From Progne subis subis (Eukaryota; Chordata; Aves; Passeriformes; Hirundinidae), in the NCBI GenBank assembly GCA_022316685.1, contig JAKJHU010000033.1:4764321-4828320 (forward strand): a stretch of DNA of 64,000 nt, read 5' to 3'. Of this stretch, positions 33,501 to 46,829 are shown one piece after another. Both the position numbers and the translations under genes were made by a program. Each line of letters begins with the position of its first letter. Position 1 is the stretch's first letter. The notes below the pieces were generated by a model. It saw only the letters and a program-made list of their open reading frames with translations, was not told the DNA's origin and did not search any database.

Positions 33501-36420
33501 CTTCTGTACTAGCACCTCATAGTGAATACTTCAAAGTACTATAAAACCAGTAACTGATTCATCTGGAAGATTTAATCTTCCCTTTACAAGCTGAGAAAAA
33601 CTGACATGTAAAGAATGTCATGAGCAGGTCATGGCAGGGGGTTATATCAGATTGGCACTCATTCCAGTAGAGGGGACTGTTACTGTAACAACAGAATATT
33701 AATCGAGGAAAAATAGGTAGATTGATCTGATACTTCTGAGAATGAGATGTGAATTGAGAAAACCAGCAAATTCTACATTCCTTTTATCTGTATTGGAAAG
33801 AGAAAAATCCACATATACAGAAAATCAATACAATAAATTCACAGGTTCTAATACACAATTTATTATGTACCTGGTGACACACAGTAACAAATCACAAGCA
33901 TCCATAGCTAACATAAAAAAAAAACCTCAGGGGTTAATAATAAGCTGAGAGGAAGCTTACATCAACAATTTTTTCCCCACACTTGTGCCTCAGTGGGCAG
34001 CAGTCCTTACCTTCCATTTTGAGTACTTACCTGGACTCACACCCCCTTTCAGCCAGCCAGATGTTGGCTGTTCACTTGTGGGAAAACAATGCAGTTTCAG
34101 CTTCTGTCTGGATATATGGCCTATGTCTAAAGGAATCACAGCACCCAGGGATTTCACAGACATGACAGATATTTCTTCAGTGTTGATCCCACTGGGGATG
34201 AGTAGGCTGCACCTATAACCATCACCAGTGGTTTATACCTTTAGCAACAAAATGAGCACAACTATTATATTGTATGTCTGAGATTTAGGGTGTAAATAAA
34301 CCTGAACCCTCAGTCCTGCAAGTGACTATTTTCCAATGTGTAAAGAAAAGCAGAGGAGAAAAAAACCCCAAACAAATATTTTGAAGTTGTTTTGTTAATG
34401 GTCTTTCACCAAATGAAATTGATTTTTTTTTTCCCCAGTGTTTCCACCTAGGACAGATTTTCAACCACTTCACAACTTTATTTGTCAGATGGGGAAACAA
34501 GTTTCCTGCTTATACACATTAATAGCAACAAAAGCAGGCTGCCTAGGATGTATAACTCCTGTTCTGGTGGCACATCTCTCCCATCTGTTCAGCAGCCTTT
34601 CTAAATGTGTTTTCTCCCTCCAGAGCAACTGGAATAATGAGCTTGGATAAGACATGATATCCTCACTGTTATTACCAGTTTTGGACTAGATCAGGGCAGT
34701 CTTCAACTACTGTAGACCTGCTGAGAGCCTTCTGACAGGGTTTGTAATTAAATGGAAAAGTCCCAAGATGAACAGACAGATCCCTGTTGAATTTCTTTTG
34801 CTTTTTAGTGGAAGGAAGGACAACAGACATTCAAAAATCATTTTTCCTAGAATTCCAGGCAGGGGACAGCCTAAATATTGACTGATGAACTGCCTAAGCC
34901 ACACAGGCCTGGCATCAGGCCAGTAATCCATGCTGCTGCCACAGCTGGTCAGATTATAAACTCATTGTACTTTACTCAGCTTTCACTGCCTGTCTACCCT
35001 CCAGCAGCAGCACCCCTCCCTAACCCAGGAATCTCATTATGTCCTGGAGTTAAAAGGCAAAACAAAAGGCAATAACAAAAGGTTATTCTGAGAAGTGTTT
35101 AAGGTAACCAGGCCATTTAGTCAGAACTGCCTGGGTCTGATTTAGAGGTATTGATCTCAACCTTGTTGGTGACAGAACATTTTAGCTATCATCTCAAAAT
35201 GTACCTATTGCTGGTGTATGTACACAAGTCCTGCAACCACCCCTCCAGCTACAGGCTGTGATGGGAAGCCTTCCTGTTGGTTAATTCCATGTGTATACAG
35301 TCATGAAAATCACCTCATTGACTGCTTACAGTACAAAGGGATTTCATTGCCGTTTCAGATCCACGGTAAGTTTTTTTCGCTCAGACATCTTTCCCTATTT
35401 AACTTATTTTATTTACAGACATAGCTTCATGGTTTAACATCTCCTTTACAAGTATGGCATATAGCAGGAGAGCATCATGCAGATAGGCCACATGGTAACA
35501 AACCTTAACCTATAATGCAGGAAAAATACAGCAGTCTTGAGCCTGACTTTGGTATTTGACAAATCATTTTCAGCTAAAAGTACATTTTGTTTCCAGTAAA
35601 TACATTCCAGCTTTGTCCCAAAAGCAGCTGTGATTTTAGTCACCCATAGTTAATTGCCAATCCATGTCTAGAACTAGCTAGTCTCATTCTTCAAGTAGGA
35701 AGGAATAAAGACATACCTAGAAACTCTTACATGGAATTTGGGATTTCTTAGCCTTTGAGGACTGAAAAAAAAAATCACACAAAGGTGTCTCAGATGCATT
35801 TTGATTGGAGACAAACTCATTTGAGCATACAAACCCGCGGAAATCAAAGACTGGGAAAAGAAGGAAGCTTAGTTACAGTATCATATTTGGCAAGTGTTTC
35901 TAAGCAGGGAACACAATATCAAACCTCTTTCTCTGAAGAAAAGGAGCTGTGAAAGATTCCTTCAGGTCTTTCCTAGCTCTCTTCCAAAAAAACCATACAT
36001 ACCTAGTAGAATCCCCAGGAGAGCTGAAGGTGACCAGAAACCCATGCTGGTACACCAGGGGAATGCTGCTGGTATCAGTGCAGGAACTATGCCCCTTCTC
36101 TGGTGTCCAGTTAGTGACCCCAGTTAATTCCCTGAAAAAGGCTAGAAATTAAGGTCAGCTCACTGCTGGATTGTGAGAACTGTATGCATTGGTATATTTG
36201 TTGATTTTATGCTATTGACCAACAAGTGTGCAATAATATAGTTAAGCTTACTGCATTGCTGCTGACCTTGAACAGTGAGACAGCAAAGACAAGTTTCCCG
36301 TTTAGTGGAGCTATTTAACTTCCAGCAGAATTGACTGACACCTGAATGACTGCAAAGCTGAAGAAGAAGGGAAGAGCCACATACAACTATTTCCCTTCCA
36401 GTTTGTCACAAAATAAACAG
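30501..36420. other. Intergenic DNA, no gene recognised
   Basis: No protein family was recognised on either strand. The longest frame is 159 codons on the minus strand (31,151-31,630); it is Cys/His-rich but has no domain I can name. GUCY2G occupies this interval on the minus strand in mammals, yet I saw no stretch encoding the conserved guanylate cyclase motifs. No CR1 end was found here. Confidence 0.6.
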
Positions 36421-36730
36421 AGCTATTGATCAGTACTAATATAATATTAATTATTTATCACCACATAATGAACACTTATTTACAGAGCTTAACCACAGCC
36501 TGTGTCCCTGAACAGCCCAAGGGGCTGTAATTCAGCAGATAAACATGTATTGCTCATTGAATATCAATTGGCTGATGATCATTTAAATATCTCATGGTGA
36601 TGGAAAATTAGGTACTTGGTGGCAGCTGCAAATTGCCGCCAATGTTTTATGCATTAATAATCCTGAAAGTAAAGTTCCTGGAGGTAATACGAGAAACAGC
36701 TGCTTTTAATGCAAGAGGACTTCAGCCACA
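36421..36730. other. Possible conserved non-coding element
   Basis: An AT-rich but complex stretch has many homeodomain-type TAAT/ATTA cores, a CAGCTG E-box near 36,626 and the phrase AATGTTTTATGCATTAATAA. It has no open frame of note and no repeat character. Its texture resembles vertebrate conserved non-coding elements, but conservation cannot be judged from one sequence. Confidence 0.25.
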
Positions 36731-36978
36731 GGCTTCTCTTTGCTGTACAGAAAAAGAATTTCCAGAATATCAAACCAAAACTATCAAGCAATTAAATTCC
36801 CTATGAAAAGCATTTCTTTGAGTGATGATGGCCAGCAACCTGAACCAACACAAACACCCGCAAACAAGACATCATCAACAATTCAAGACAACCAGAAACA
36901 GCTTAGTTCACCCTCTCGTCTTATTTTTCCTCTCCTTTTGCAGAGGAAAACTCCCTTTTCAAAACAAATATAACTCCT

Positions 36979-36991
36979 CCCCCCCCCCCCC
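36979..36991. repeat. Poly(C)13 tract
   Basis: Thirteen consecutive C residues follow TAACTCCT. This is a simple mononucleotide run with no other meaning evident. Confidence 0.9.
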
Positions 36992-37732
36992 AGAAAATCC
37001 TGTGCTAAAATTCAAAAGCTTAATCCATATCTTGGAATTTGTCCACTCTTCCTGATGGGTCAAACCAATAGTAATAAGAACAGAGTTCTTCCTCCCCTCA
37101 CCCTGGCTCAGGGCAGATACCCCATTTTTCACATCCAGAAATAGTGGCAATATTTATCAAAGTCTAGCACATGAGAGTTCAGGAATTACTGCTTCTTCCA
37201 GAGCATTCCCCATGATAAGAGACACTCACAGGCTTTATTTCTATTACTGTGTCTGGAGAATGTGGGTGGTGAGGAGACCACCTCATGACAATGGTCATTA
37301 ACTAAGGCTGATAAGCAGGGATGGCTTGAGCTCTGCACAAAGAGGCGAATCATGCGTGGCAGCAGAAGGGTGTCCCAGAAAAGTCCAGGAGGACTAGGGC
37401 AGACTCTGTCCCTACTTCACTGAAAATCAGCAGCGTGGCTTGCAGGCACACCTCCAACACTGTCCACAGGCCCAGCCCTGGCATCAATCACCTTTCTAGC
37501 TACAAACCCCAACATTGTGGCAATTAATAAAATTCAGTTTCTGCCTTCTCCTATTCCCTTGATTCAGTCTGACTTGGCTCTAAACAGGTGGAAGAAATGG
37601 TTTTCTACCTTCTTTCTGATCTTTTACCTTTATGTATATTGTCTGACTTGGCCACTTTTTTCTGCAGTTCAGGAAGAAGAGAAAGTTACTGTTCTGATTT
37701 GCACTGCCCTGTTGAAGTTCTGAAAAGGACAG

Positions 37733-37785
37733 TCACATAGAATTATGGAATATCTCAAGTTGGATGAGACCCATAAACATCATAA
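37733..37785 (-). mobile_element. CR1 LINE remnant (short)
   Basis: CATAGAATTATGGAATATCT is followed by CAAGTTGGATGAGACCCATAAA, which resembles the reverse-oriented 3' end of CR1. Only about 50 bp are recognisable, so confidence is moderate. Confidence 0.6.
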
Positions 37786-40700
37786 TGTTATGTGTGGGAG
37801 TTCAGAGTTTATTTTATTCCTAGTGTCACATGTGAACACTTTACCTGTGCCCTCCTCCGAGGTAAGAGCAAAATGCTGAATCTATAGTAAGCAGAGCAAA
37901 GTCCTCCTCCTGCAGAGTGGCAATGCAGGAGGCAAAGGGGAAAGCAGCACATGCTGTCAGCACAGTTCTGGGGCTAAGTACAATGCCAGCAAGAAATCTG
38001 TCAAATGGTCATCTATTTGTGCATCACTTCCCCAGCTAGACTCAGTGGCCTGTGCTTGGGCTGTCTATTGCTGCAATACAGAATTACATCTCTAAGTAAC
38101 ATGACAGACAATAATATACATGGATTTTTAAAATGACCAAACAATGAGTTTGGAAACTACCTAAGAGGCAAGCCTTCAGTGAGGCCAGCTTCCAAAAACT
38201 GTGCTCATGCAAGATGCACATAGCAGATGGCTACAGACTGCTCAGATGCAGGTTGTTATGAAATGGTCCTGAGTACAGGCATTTGAATTAGAGATATTCC
38301 AGCAACTGGATCAGATATGTATTTAGATACAAAGTTTTCGCCCTATATGGATGAATTATGTTTTTAAGGTACTGGCTGCTCTAGATGGAGATGCATTTAT
38401 CTGTGCCAGTGCTAGGCACACAGTCATCCTTGCTGAATGTTCTTGCTTGCAGTAAGCGATGGAAGTGTGTAACACAGTGAAGTCCATAAAATAAATTGCA
38501 AAGAGGGTGGCTGCAGTATTAGTCACAATAGCAATTTCCAGTGTTCACTAACAGCTGCTTTTTAGCACAAGAGGAACATTTCCTGTAAAGCTTCACAGGC
38601 TTTCTGCAAGAGCTAGTAAGAAATATAAATCATCCTCCAAACAGCTAACAGTAAGGACAGAGTCCACATAGATTTGGAAACGCTATTGTCTTTAAGAACC
38701 ACATCTGACCTTAAAACCAGACTGCCTTTGACCTTTGCACCCATATATTAGCCATAACTAACTAGGAAGCATTTATTTACTGTTAAAACCCAAATACACA
38801 CCTCAGGTGAGCTTCCAGCTAATGCAGCAGAGGCTCTGTCAGAGAATGTTTATAAAGTACTTGTGCTACTTCATTGCAGAGGGGACAATTTTGACAGAAG
38901 TGTCAGAGAAGGACATTGTCCAGCTTTACTGTCTGAGCATACTAGAACACAGGGATATTTCAGTCAGAAGACTAAAAAAAAGTGCTCTAAAGTTGGCCAC
39001 AAGATGGCCTTTTATTTTGTGCCAGAAAATAAAAAGGCAAGAGTTATTCTGTAGTGCAACCCTGAATTGTTTATCATCTTCAATAATCCCAATTCCCACT
39101 GACTTTTTTCCTTGTAGGTCAATTTGGATTTATTGGTCTCCCATGGATTTCAGTTTTTTTGCATATTATGTAGTACTATGTAATGCATTTCTTACCACGA
39201 TGGCTTCAGAAGGATTTTCACACAGCACCTGAGAAGCTCCAGAAAAAGCTGTAGTTATGTTTTCCCCAAATCTTTAACATATATTTGTCTAACTTCCTCT
39301 ATCAAAACACAGCTGATATTTAGAATACTGGAATACCTAGATCCTGAGGAGCTTGCAGGAGTGTTAAAGGATGCAACAGATGACAGTGATTCAAATCAGC
39401 AGACAGAATTAACTAAACAGGACCACGTGTTACCTAAGTAACTATCAGGCAATCAGCAAAAATCCATTTTTGTTTCTCTATGATGTATGTCTGTATCAAG
39501 ATTTATATCCAGGGGATGACAGGTTTTGCTCTCAAGTCTCTGATTAAAAAAAATTTAAAAATCATTTGACTTGGGAAAAGGTCAGTAAGGAATGAAAAAA
39601 GTAGTTGAGTAAACAAAAATGTCGCAAGATGAAAGCTCTTCCACAGAAGCTCATCGTGCTCTTTGCACCAGCCCTGTGGCAGCACAGAGAGCTGCTGATC
39701 ACTCCCTGCCACCTGAGAGGAGCCCAGCGAGGCAGACATGAGCAGGAACAGCTGCATTAGCTGCTCTTGAATAAGCTCTAGCTGGGCTTCATTGAAAGGA
39801 TATTAAACACGACAGCAAGATCTCTGAGAGTCTTTTTTACAGAATATCAATCACTACAGCAATAGGCAGCTGCTCAAGCTTCTGGCCATACAAACTGGGT
39901 AAGAACCCAGAGGGACTTCCCCCAAACTCTGGTAAAAGTCCATGCAACTGGCAGTCACTTAAATGCATTGTCTTAATGTGACTAGAAACAAAAATCACAA
40001 GGATTCTGGATGAAAAGGTAATTTACTTCAATTTTAAACTCTGTCAAGTCTGGGCACTGAACCTTCATCAGAAAAATTTCAATGTCTGACAAGCATATGG
40101 ACATTCTACTGTCAAAGTGGATTCATTGAGGAAGTCCTTTTGTGACTCATTTCAATTTAATGGGAAAAATCAATTTCAGATTGAAATTCTTTACCATATT
40201 GGTCTACAGTAAATCTATACCATTTGCTATGGATCCTTGAAGCCACATGGGAAGTGATCTTGAAATCACAGAAAAAACTAGAGGGTAGACAGCATACCAT
40301 TAAAACAGTGTTTTCAGGTTTGTAAGGTTGTGAGTAGGCTGAATAAATCACTGAGGTGAACGTACTGCATAAAAACAAGTTATTACATGAGGGTGTAGCT
40401 GTCACAGTATAAAAGATGGTTGAGTAAGCAGATCGAATAGCAAAGAGCAGGAAGCTAACAACAGTGCTAAGGAGATTACAGAAACAGCTGATATTCTACT
40501 GAAAGAGGTAAGTGACTTAAAGGCAAAAATTATCTAGAAAGGAAAAAATTAAAAAAACATTGCTTGCTTTATCCATTTCTTGGGTAAAGGTGCTTAGCTA
40601 AGCTAACTCCCTGTTGCCACAGAGTTAATACTTCAATGATGTTGTTGATCTCTTCAGCTCTCTCGTATGTCACAATGCATGTTTTGATCTTTCATAGTAA

Positions 40701-43700
40701 GCTCATTAAAAGATACTAGGAGATTTTTATGGTTTTATGTGTGAGGAGTAGCCTCTCTTGAATATCTAGTTCCCTTTACCAGTCTTGACTAATAGCTACT
40801 GTGTGATCACTTGCTTGGTGTGTTTGCACTTTTGGGGTTGAGATGAAAAAAAGAAAGGGGATGGAGATAGGAGAAATAAAAATTCTAAATTCTTAACTTC
40901 TATGACAACTCTTTGATACATGGAGATATGTGAGATAATGAATCAATGTATACTGGTCTGTATTTTTGAAGAGCATATGGAATTACTGCAAGACTGGAAG
41001 AAAGCTAATAGCACTTCAACCCACAAGATAAAAAGGAGGATCCCAGCAACAGCATGGATGCTATTTTTTTCAAATAATGAAGTAGTACTACGGGATATTA
41101 ATTACCCCAGTGACTACACAGAGCTAAGAGAATCCATCAACTCTACTGCCTGGATATACCTCCTTAGACAAGGTGTTTTTTCCCTTTTCTTTATATATAT
41201 ATTTTTAAACAAATACAGATTGCAAAATTTGGAGAGGAGAATGCAAATGAGATGAAATCCATCTGGGTGTTACAGAAGTGTCTCCTAATGTCTCCTTACA
41301 AAAACTTAATTCAAACAAATTAAAAACACCACTTTGCACCACTTTTGGATGAAATAGAAGAGCAGTAAAAGGAAAGAACAGAAAAGACTCATCACTTCCA
41401 GCACTTATCAGAATCTCCAGAGCCTTGGGCTGTCCTCTAGCTGTGTTGGGAGGCTGAAGTCAAACACTTTCTATAATAGCTCCTGCTCTGTGGGAATATG
41501 GAACCCTTTTCCTTGACATCTGGTCACCCAGATGGGTTAGGGATGTATTACTCTAATATGGAATAATTAGTGATATTACTTACACCAAAGGTTTTACAAT
41601 ATGTGGGGGTATAAAATGAAGTGTGGCACATGACAGGACCTCAGGAGGAAGTCTTGCAATGACCTGCACTCCACACCGTGCACTGAAACATGAGTAAGCT
41701 CAGGATGTCAGCAGCCAGAAGAGGACAACAGAGGGTGTTACCACAGAGCAAGTCTTTTTTTGTGGTGTGTATGTACAGATTATGGAGCAGATACTGATTA
41801 CTATATTCAAGCAGTTTTTAGTATTTACAAAGTGACTGAACAGTTGAACATGCTTCAGCTGTTCCTCTGATGTTCAGAATCAGCTGCCTAAAGCTCATAT
41901 AACTAGTGATCCATTTCTCACTGATGATGATTTGACATTTATTGTATTTACAGAATTTATTGCATGCTCCTGCTAACAGAGAGACAGATTTCCTTATGTG
42001 CTATAGACATGAGCCCAGCTTAAATGCCATCATTTCCTCAAGGAAGATTTGAAGTTGGATGTTACCAGTTACAAACAAAGATGTGGTATTGCAGAAATGT
42101 TTTCTAGCATTTGCATAGCATAACTCTACCAGGAAGCACCTTCTTTGGATTACTACAGAGTGAGTCAAAATGCTGTGATTGCAGTCATAGCAAATTGATC
42201 TAAAGCTATGGGCAGACTGCCAGAGGAGCTCCAAGCACAGTTTTGGGGCAGACTAAACCATGGTGGGTGTTGTGTTTGATAGGTTGAGAAAGGAGCAGGC
42301 TGTGTGCCAAAGAATAGGAAACACTCAGGAGCTCCAAGCAGCCTCAAGTACAGTAACATGCCATGGTATAGAGATTAATCCTGGCAGTGCTGCCTCAGGC
42401 TTAAAAGGTACTCAAGGCAGCATGAGCCACTGCCTGAAGTGCCACCCCAGGATGTACAAGACTGGGGCTGAAAATGCAGTCTGTTTCTGACTAGTTAAAG
42501 TATTTCTCAAGTCTGGTATCAACTGCAGCAAATAATATTTCAAAACATCCAAGCCCAGCTGGAAATTAGGTGAAGACATTGTGTTTCAGCATTTCAGAAA
42601 GAAAATAATGCAATTCTGTTCATCTTAAACTGTTCTTTTGCTTTTTAAAATTTGAAAGATCCTTAAAGCAAAATAGGGTTCAGCTTTCTAAAAATGCTAA
42701 AGACCAAATAAAACTCCTTCCTACATAGCTCTAAGGTCTTCTGGAAAGTACTCTGTGGCAAACAGCTTGAACAGAAATCAGCTACTCATAAGAGAAAATG
42801 ATAGAGCTGACAGCAAAAAGAGCTGTCTTAAGAGTTCAGTACAGCTGAAGAGCACTACTTGCCTGGGTTTGCTGTTAAGTGCTTACCCTTTTGTAATTTG
42901 TTATAATTACCAAACAAAACCCCTTCCCCATCCATTCAATTTCCTAACAAAGTACAAACTTCACAGCATAAGGAATATGCTCCCAGCTCTGGCACAGGCA
43001 CAAAGCAATCTGTACCAAAGGAAGCTCTTCCCACAAGCAGGTGAGAAGCCACAGGAAAACATTGTTAACACTATGTTTACTTACACAAAAGAACTACAGA
43101 GGCAGCAATTTTCAATCTCATCCCCATGCTCAATTTCCCAGCTTGTTGTACAAAGTCTCAGGTCATTTTAGCGACTCCTGGCAGGAGCACAGGGTCATCA
43201 CAAGAATTTCAGAATTTTATACTGAGGGAGAAAGTGCGATGCATGCACTGCAGTAACCTGTGGGCTCAGAGGCAGAAGAAACAATGTCAGAGGGTACAAA
43301 GCTCCTGACAAAATCCTCCTGGCTCTTCAAAGCAATCCTTACACTGATCTTATACCAAAGCACTCCTCCAGAAAAGCCTGGAAATGGAACACAGCATCTA
43401 TGGGAAAGTAGCAGTCAAACTGTGTTTTACCAAAGAAGACTGAATGCAAGTCTGAATCAAAAACTAGACAAAGCCTTCTCCCATGCCTGCACTTGCCACT
43501 GATACTGGGGAGACATTGGCCCAAGCACTGTTCTCAAATACCCAAACCCCAGAATCACAGCACTTGCAGGGTGAAGCAAGCAAACGACAGAAAAAATACT
43601 CCACTTCAGCCTTTGAGCAACCTAGTCCAAAAGGGATGAAACATTCTCCTGCTGACCCTGACAGGTGAAGGCATCAGAAGACTCCCTGGCATTGCAAACA

Positions 43701-46700
43701 CAGCCAGAATAAACAAAAGCTGGGCTAAAGTTACCTAAGGACGACTGGTTGGAAATGGCTGCTGACAGCAATCTGGAGAGCTGAGCCCAGCTTCTGGTTG
43801 GAATGTGGGTAGGAAGCATTCTGAGCTGCTTGAGATTCCATAACAAGCTCGAAGGTGTCTGGCACATTGACCAAAGCATTGGCAAGGTTCACCAGAACAA
43901 GAGCTATTGCAGCACTGACAGGCAGGAGTGGTACTGAAGGGCACAATGAGATGTGCTGTCACCAAGTGGTAGCACAGCTGTACCTCAGACTCTATAATTT
44001 CCTCTTATTTCATTTAGTATTCTGCTGGCTCTGACTTCTTTATGTGTCACCAGATATTAATTAAATAATCTTAATTAATTAGAGCATTTTGGTTTAATTG
44101 TTTCAATGGCATCCTGAGTTTGGACTCCATATATATTGCAACCCAGGGAAGATCAGATTTTACAGCTTATCATATATTCTTTATCACACTTCAGCTGGAA
44201 GGAAGACAACTAAGTATATGTGATACAGTAAAAGAGTAATTGAGGATGAGGCAAGTACCACCAGCATTGAAGTGCAAGATTGCCTCAGTGGTAGTGCTGT
44301 ACATCTCTCTCCATCTAAACCAGAAGTAACATTCTGTGTTACACAGCACAGGAAGAAATTTTCTTCCTGGGCAGAAAAGCACACAATTCTGCAGCCATCC
44401 TAACCCAAGAGAAAACCCTCTTCTTGTTATGTATTTGTTGCAGAGCCTTTCTGTCCAAAACAAATCTGAGAAACATGCTAGTATGAGAAGTCATACTGAA
44501 CAGAATGGAAATGCAACTACAATGTCTGTACTTAAGTGCTCACCATGACACATGTGATTAGTGATTTGTCATGACTTCCTAGAGTACCTTTTGATAATCA
44601 TATCTGCTGTAGCTCAACTAAAAAGCATCAGTTTCTTCCCTTTTGCAAGTCTGTTGCAGAGACTGCAGAGGAAATGCCGTAGAAGGGCATTGGAGCATTT
44701 ACAACCCCATACATCACACACTGATTCTGAATCACACTGTACTGAATCAGATATGCAAAGTCATGTACTCACCTTGCTCCAAACCCTTACTAAACATGAC
44801 CCAGGGGTTACAGTTTAGCCACAGGAAGTACTGATTGCCTGAATATGAATATCACTATCTTTTTTCCTCAATCTAGTCCCCTGAACTGCAATACACAACT
44901 ATATATTTTTAGTTAAGCAACTGGCTTTTTCAAAGTTAGTGGCTTGACTTGGCACAAAATTGAATTTGAAAATTCTTTATCTGTACAACCCTGAAAACCC
45001 AGATGTGCTATTGAAAGTCTCCACATTTCTGAACCTATTTTTCATCACCAAAATACAAGTGCTTTAATCAGTACATAAACAACTTCAACAAGAGAGGCTT
45101 AATTAAAATCTAAGCTTCCAGTTCAAAGCAATGCTTCTTTTTGTGATCTTGAGTGACAGTGGTCTCAAAAACCTTCTATAATTTAGCTCCAGTAGTCTGT
45201 TTACACATATTTCTAAAGAAATGCATATGTGGAAATGAAGGACCATGCCAGCACTGATCCAACAGCATCATTCATTGGTCTTTTAAATCTGCATCTAATG
45301 AAAACCAGAGAATTAAATCATGAAAGCATTGGACACCTCATCTCACAACATGAGATATGTGTTCTTATATTTAACCTGGTCTTTAACTGAGGCAAAGCTG
45401 ACTCAGTCAAGGCTTGAGCTGAAGCACAGATCAAGGGAAAATATTTCAGAAATTACAGGCAATCTGCATTGTTTCTATAACAATCTATAAGTAAAAGATA
45501 TCCCATATTTTAAAAGCTGAACCTCTATTGGTCTATAATTATTGGTAATCAACATCAATAGCATTATCTCAGCCTGAAAGGAAACAAAGAATCCCTGTAT
45601 CAGAGAGTTTCTAAATTACAGATGGACCTCAAGTCTCCTCAGAATATCAGAAAGTGAACTAAACTTCAAGGCTTAGCCTTTCTGTAAGCGCAGGTGGACA
45701 GATGAGGTCCAAGACACAACACAGAGAGGATGGTAACAGACATCTTGGCAAACCATTCTATTTACCACTGCAACATCAAAAGCTTTTAAAAAACAAGATT
45801 TGGAATTCATTTGTTTCAATAAGAACTTAACCACCTAATGAAATCACAGCACTGATAACACTTGGAAGCAAACCAAGTGGTCTTTAAACTTTCCTCATCT
45901 AAATATTACATGTCAAATATTGCTCACTTTGAACAGGTTTTTCCTTTTATTAGTATGAAAATCCAAAGTCTAAAGTCACTAGGAAAGATTTGCTCCATCT
46001 TCCTACTTCCAGTTTGAATGGTCAATAGTCAAAGTCTCTGTTCATAGAACTTCACGTCTGCTTATGCTGCCCTGTCATCATCATCAAGGTGGCCACACCA
46101 CTCAAGAGTGCTTCTTTAAAAACTTCAGGGGGCCTCAAGTATCAGTACCTTGTTATTTAAGTCTTTCATACCTTTGCTATGTTGCAGTTCCATGAGTTGC
46201 TCCACACAGCTCTGGCTCTTTCTCTCCTTCTTCTTGCTTCTTTCTGCATTTCATAAGTTTACTGCTTCCCATCCCATCCTCCTCACAGCACAAACAGCAG
46301 ACCCCAACTGACTGACCACTCTACCACCTAACTCACCCTTTTATCACCCATAGCTGGGAGGGGAAGGCTGTTCCCACTCTTTGGTAATTAACACGGCTGC
46401 AATATATCAGGGGCAAGAGTGCCTTCAGCGCTATTTCCATCTGTTCTCTCACACTGCCCACATTTTATCCTGGCAGTAGGGGAGGCTAAGTACACCAAAA
46501 TATTCAAGTGAATGTGTAAGTGGAATAAGAGAACTGGACTTTGAAAACTACTGAGCAAATGAATCAGTAGCTTCAGGTTTTGGATCATCTATGCATCTTA
46601 TCAGATTGAAGGAAGTGGTCAGTGCCAAATATTTCTTTTGTGTCAGAGCTCAGAAGAATTAGTCTCTTGAGGATAAATTTTGATCCCAAATAGACCAATG

Positions 46701-46796
46701 TAAATACACTCTATAATACATTAAAAAGTTTCCAGTCAAATCAGTAGAATTATCTGTCAGTTGTTATGCTTCGAGTCAGCAGGTTAAGATAGAGAT

Positions 46797-46800
<4 letters not shown>
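37786..46800. other. Intergenic DNA, no gene recognised
   Basis: Mostly AT-rich unique sequence. A 111-codon plus-strand frame (40,920-41,255) and a 138-codon plus-strand frame (42,755-43,171) show no known domain or splice context. An AT-rich patch of TTAATTAA-type motifs lies near 44,050-44,100. No RNA gene or mobile-element end was identified. Confidence 0.6.

Positions 46801-46829
<29 letters not shown>
46801..46829. repeat. Poly(T)29 tract
   Basis: This is an uninterrupted T run. It could be the tail of an old minus-strand retroposon, but the adjacent sequence is not a recognisable element. Confidence 0.9.

Noticed and set aside
34675..34730. Phrase TTTGGACTAGATCAGGGCAG resembling a plus-strand CR1 end
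   Set aside because: The match to CR1 wording ends after about a dozen bases and the expected downstream block is missing.
40920..41255. 111-codon plus-strand frame starting MEICEIMNQC
   Set aside because: No known domain or splice signals; not enough to call a gene or a mobile-element protein.
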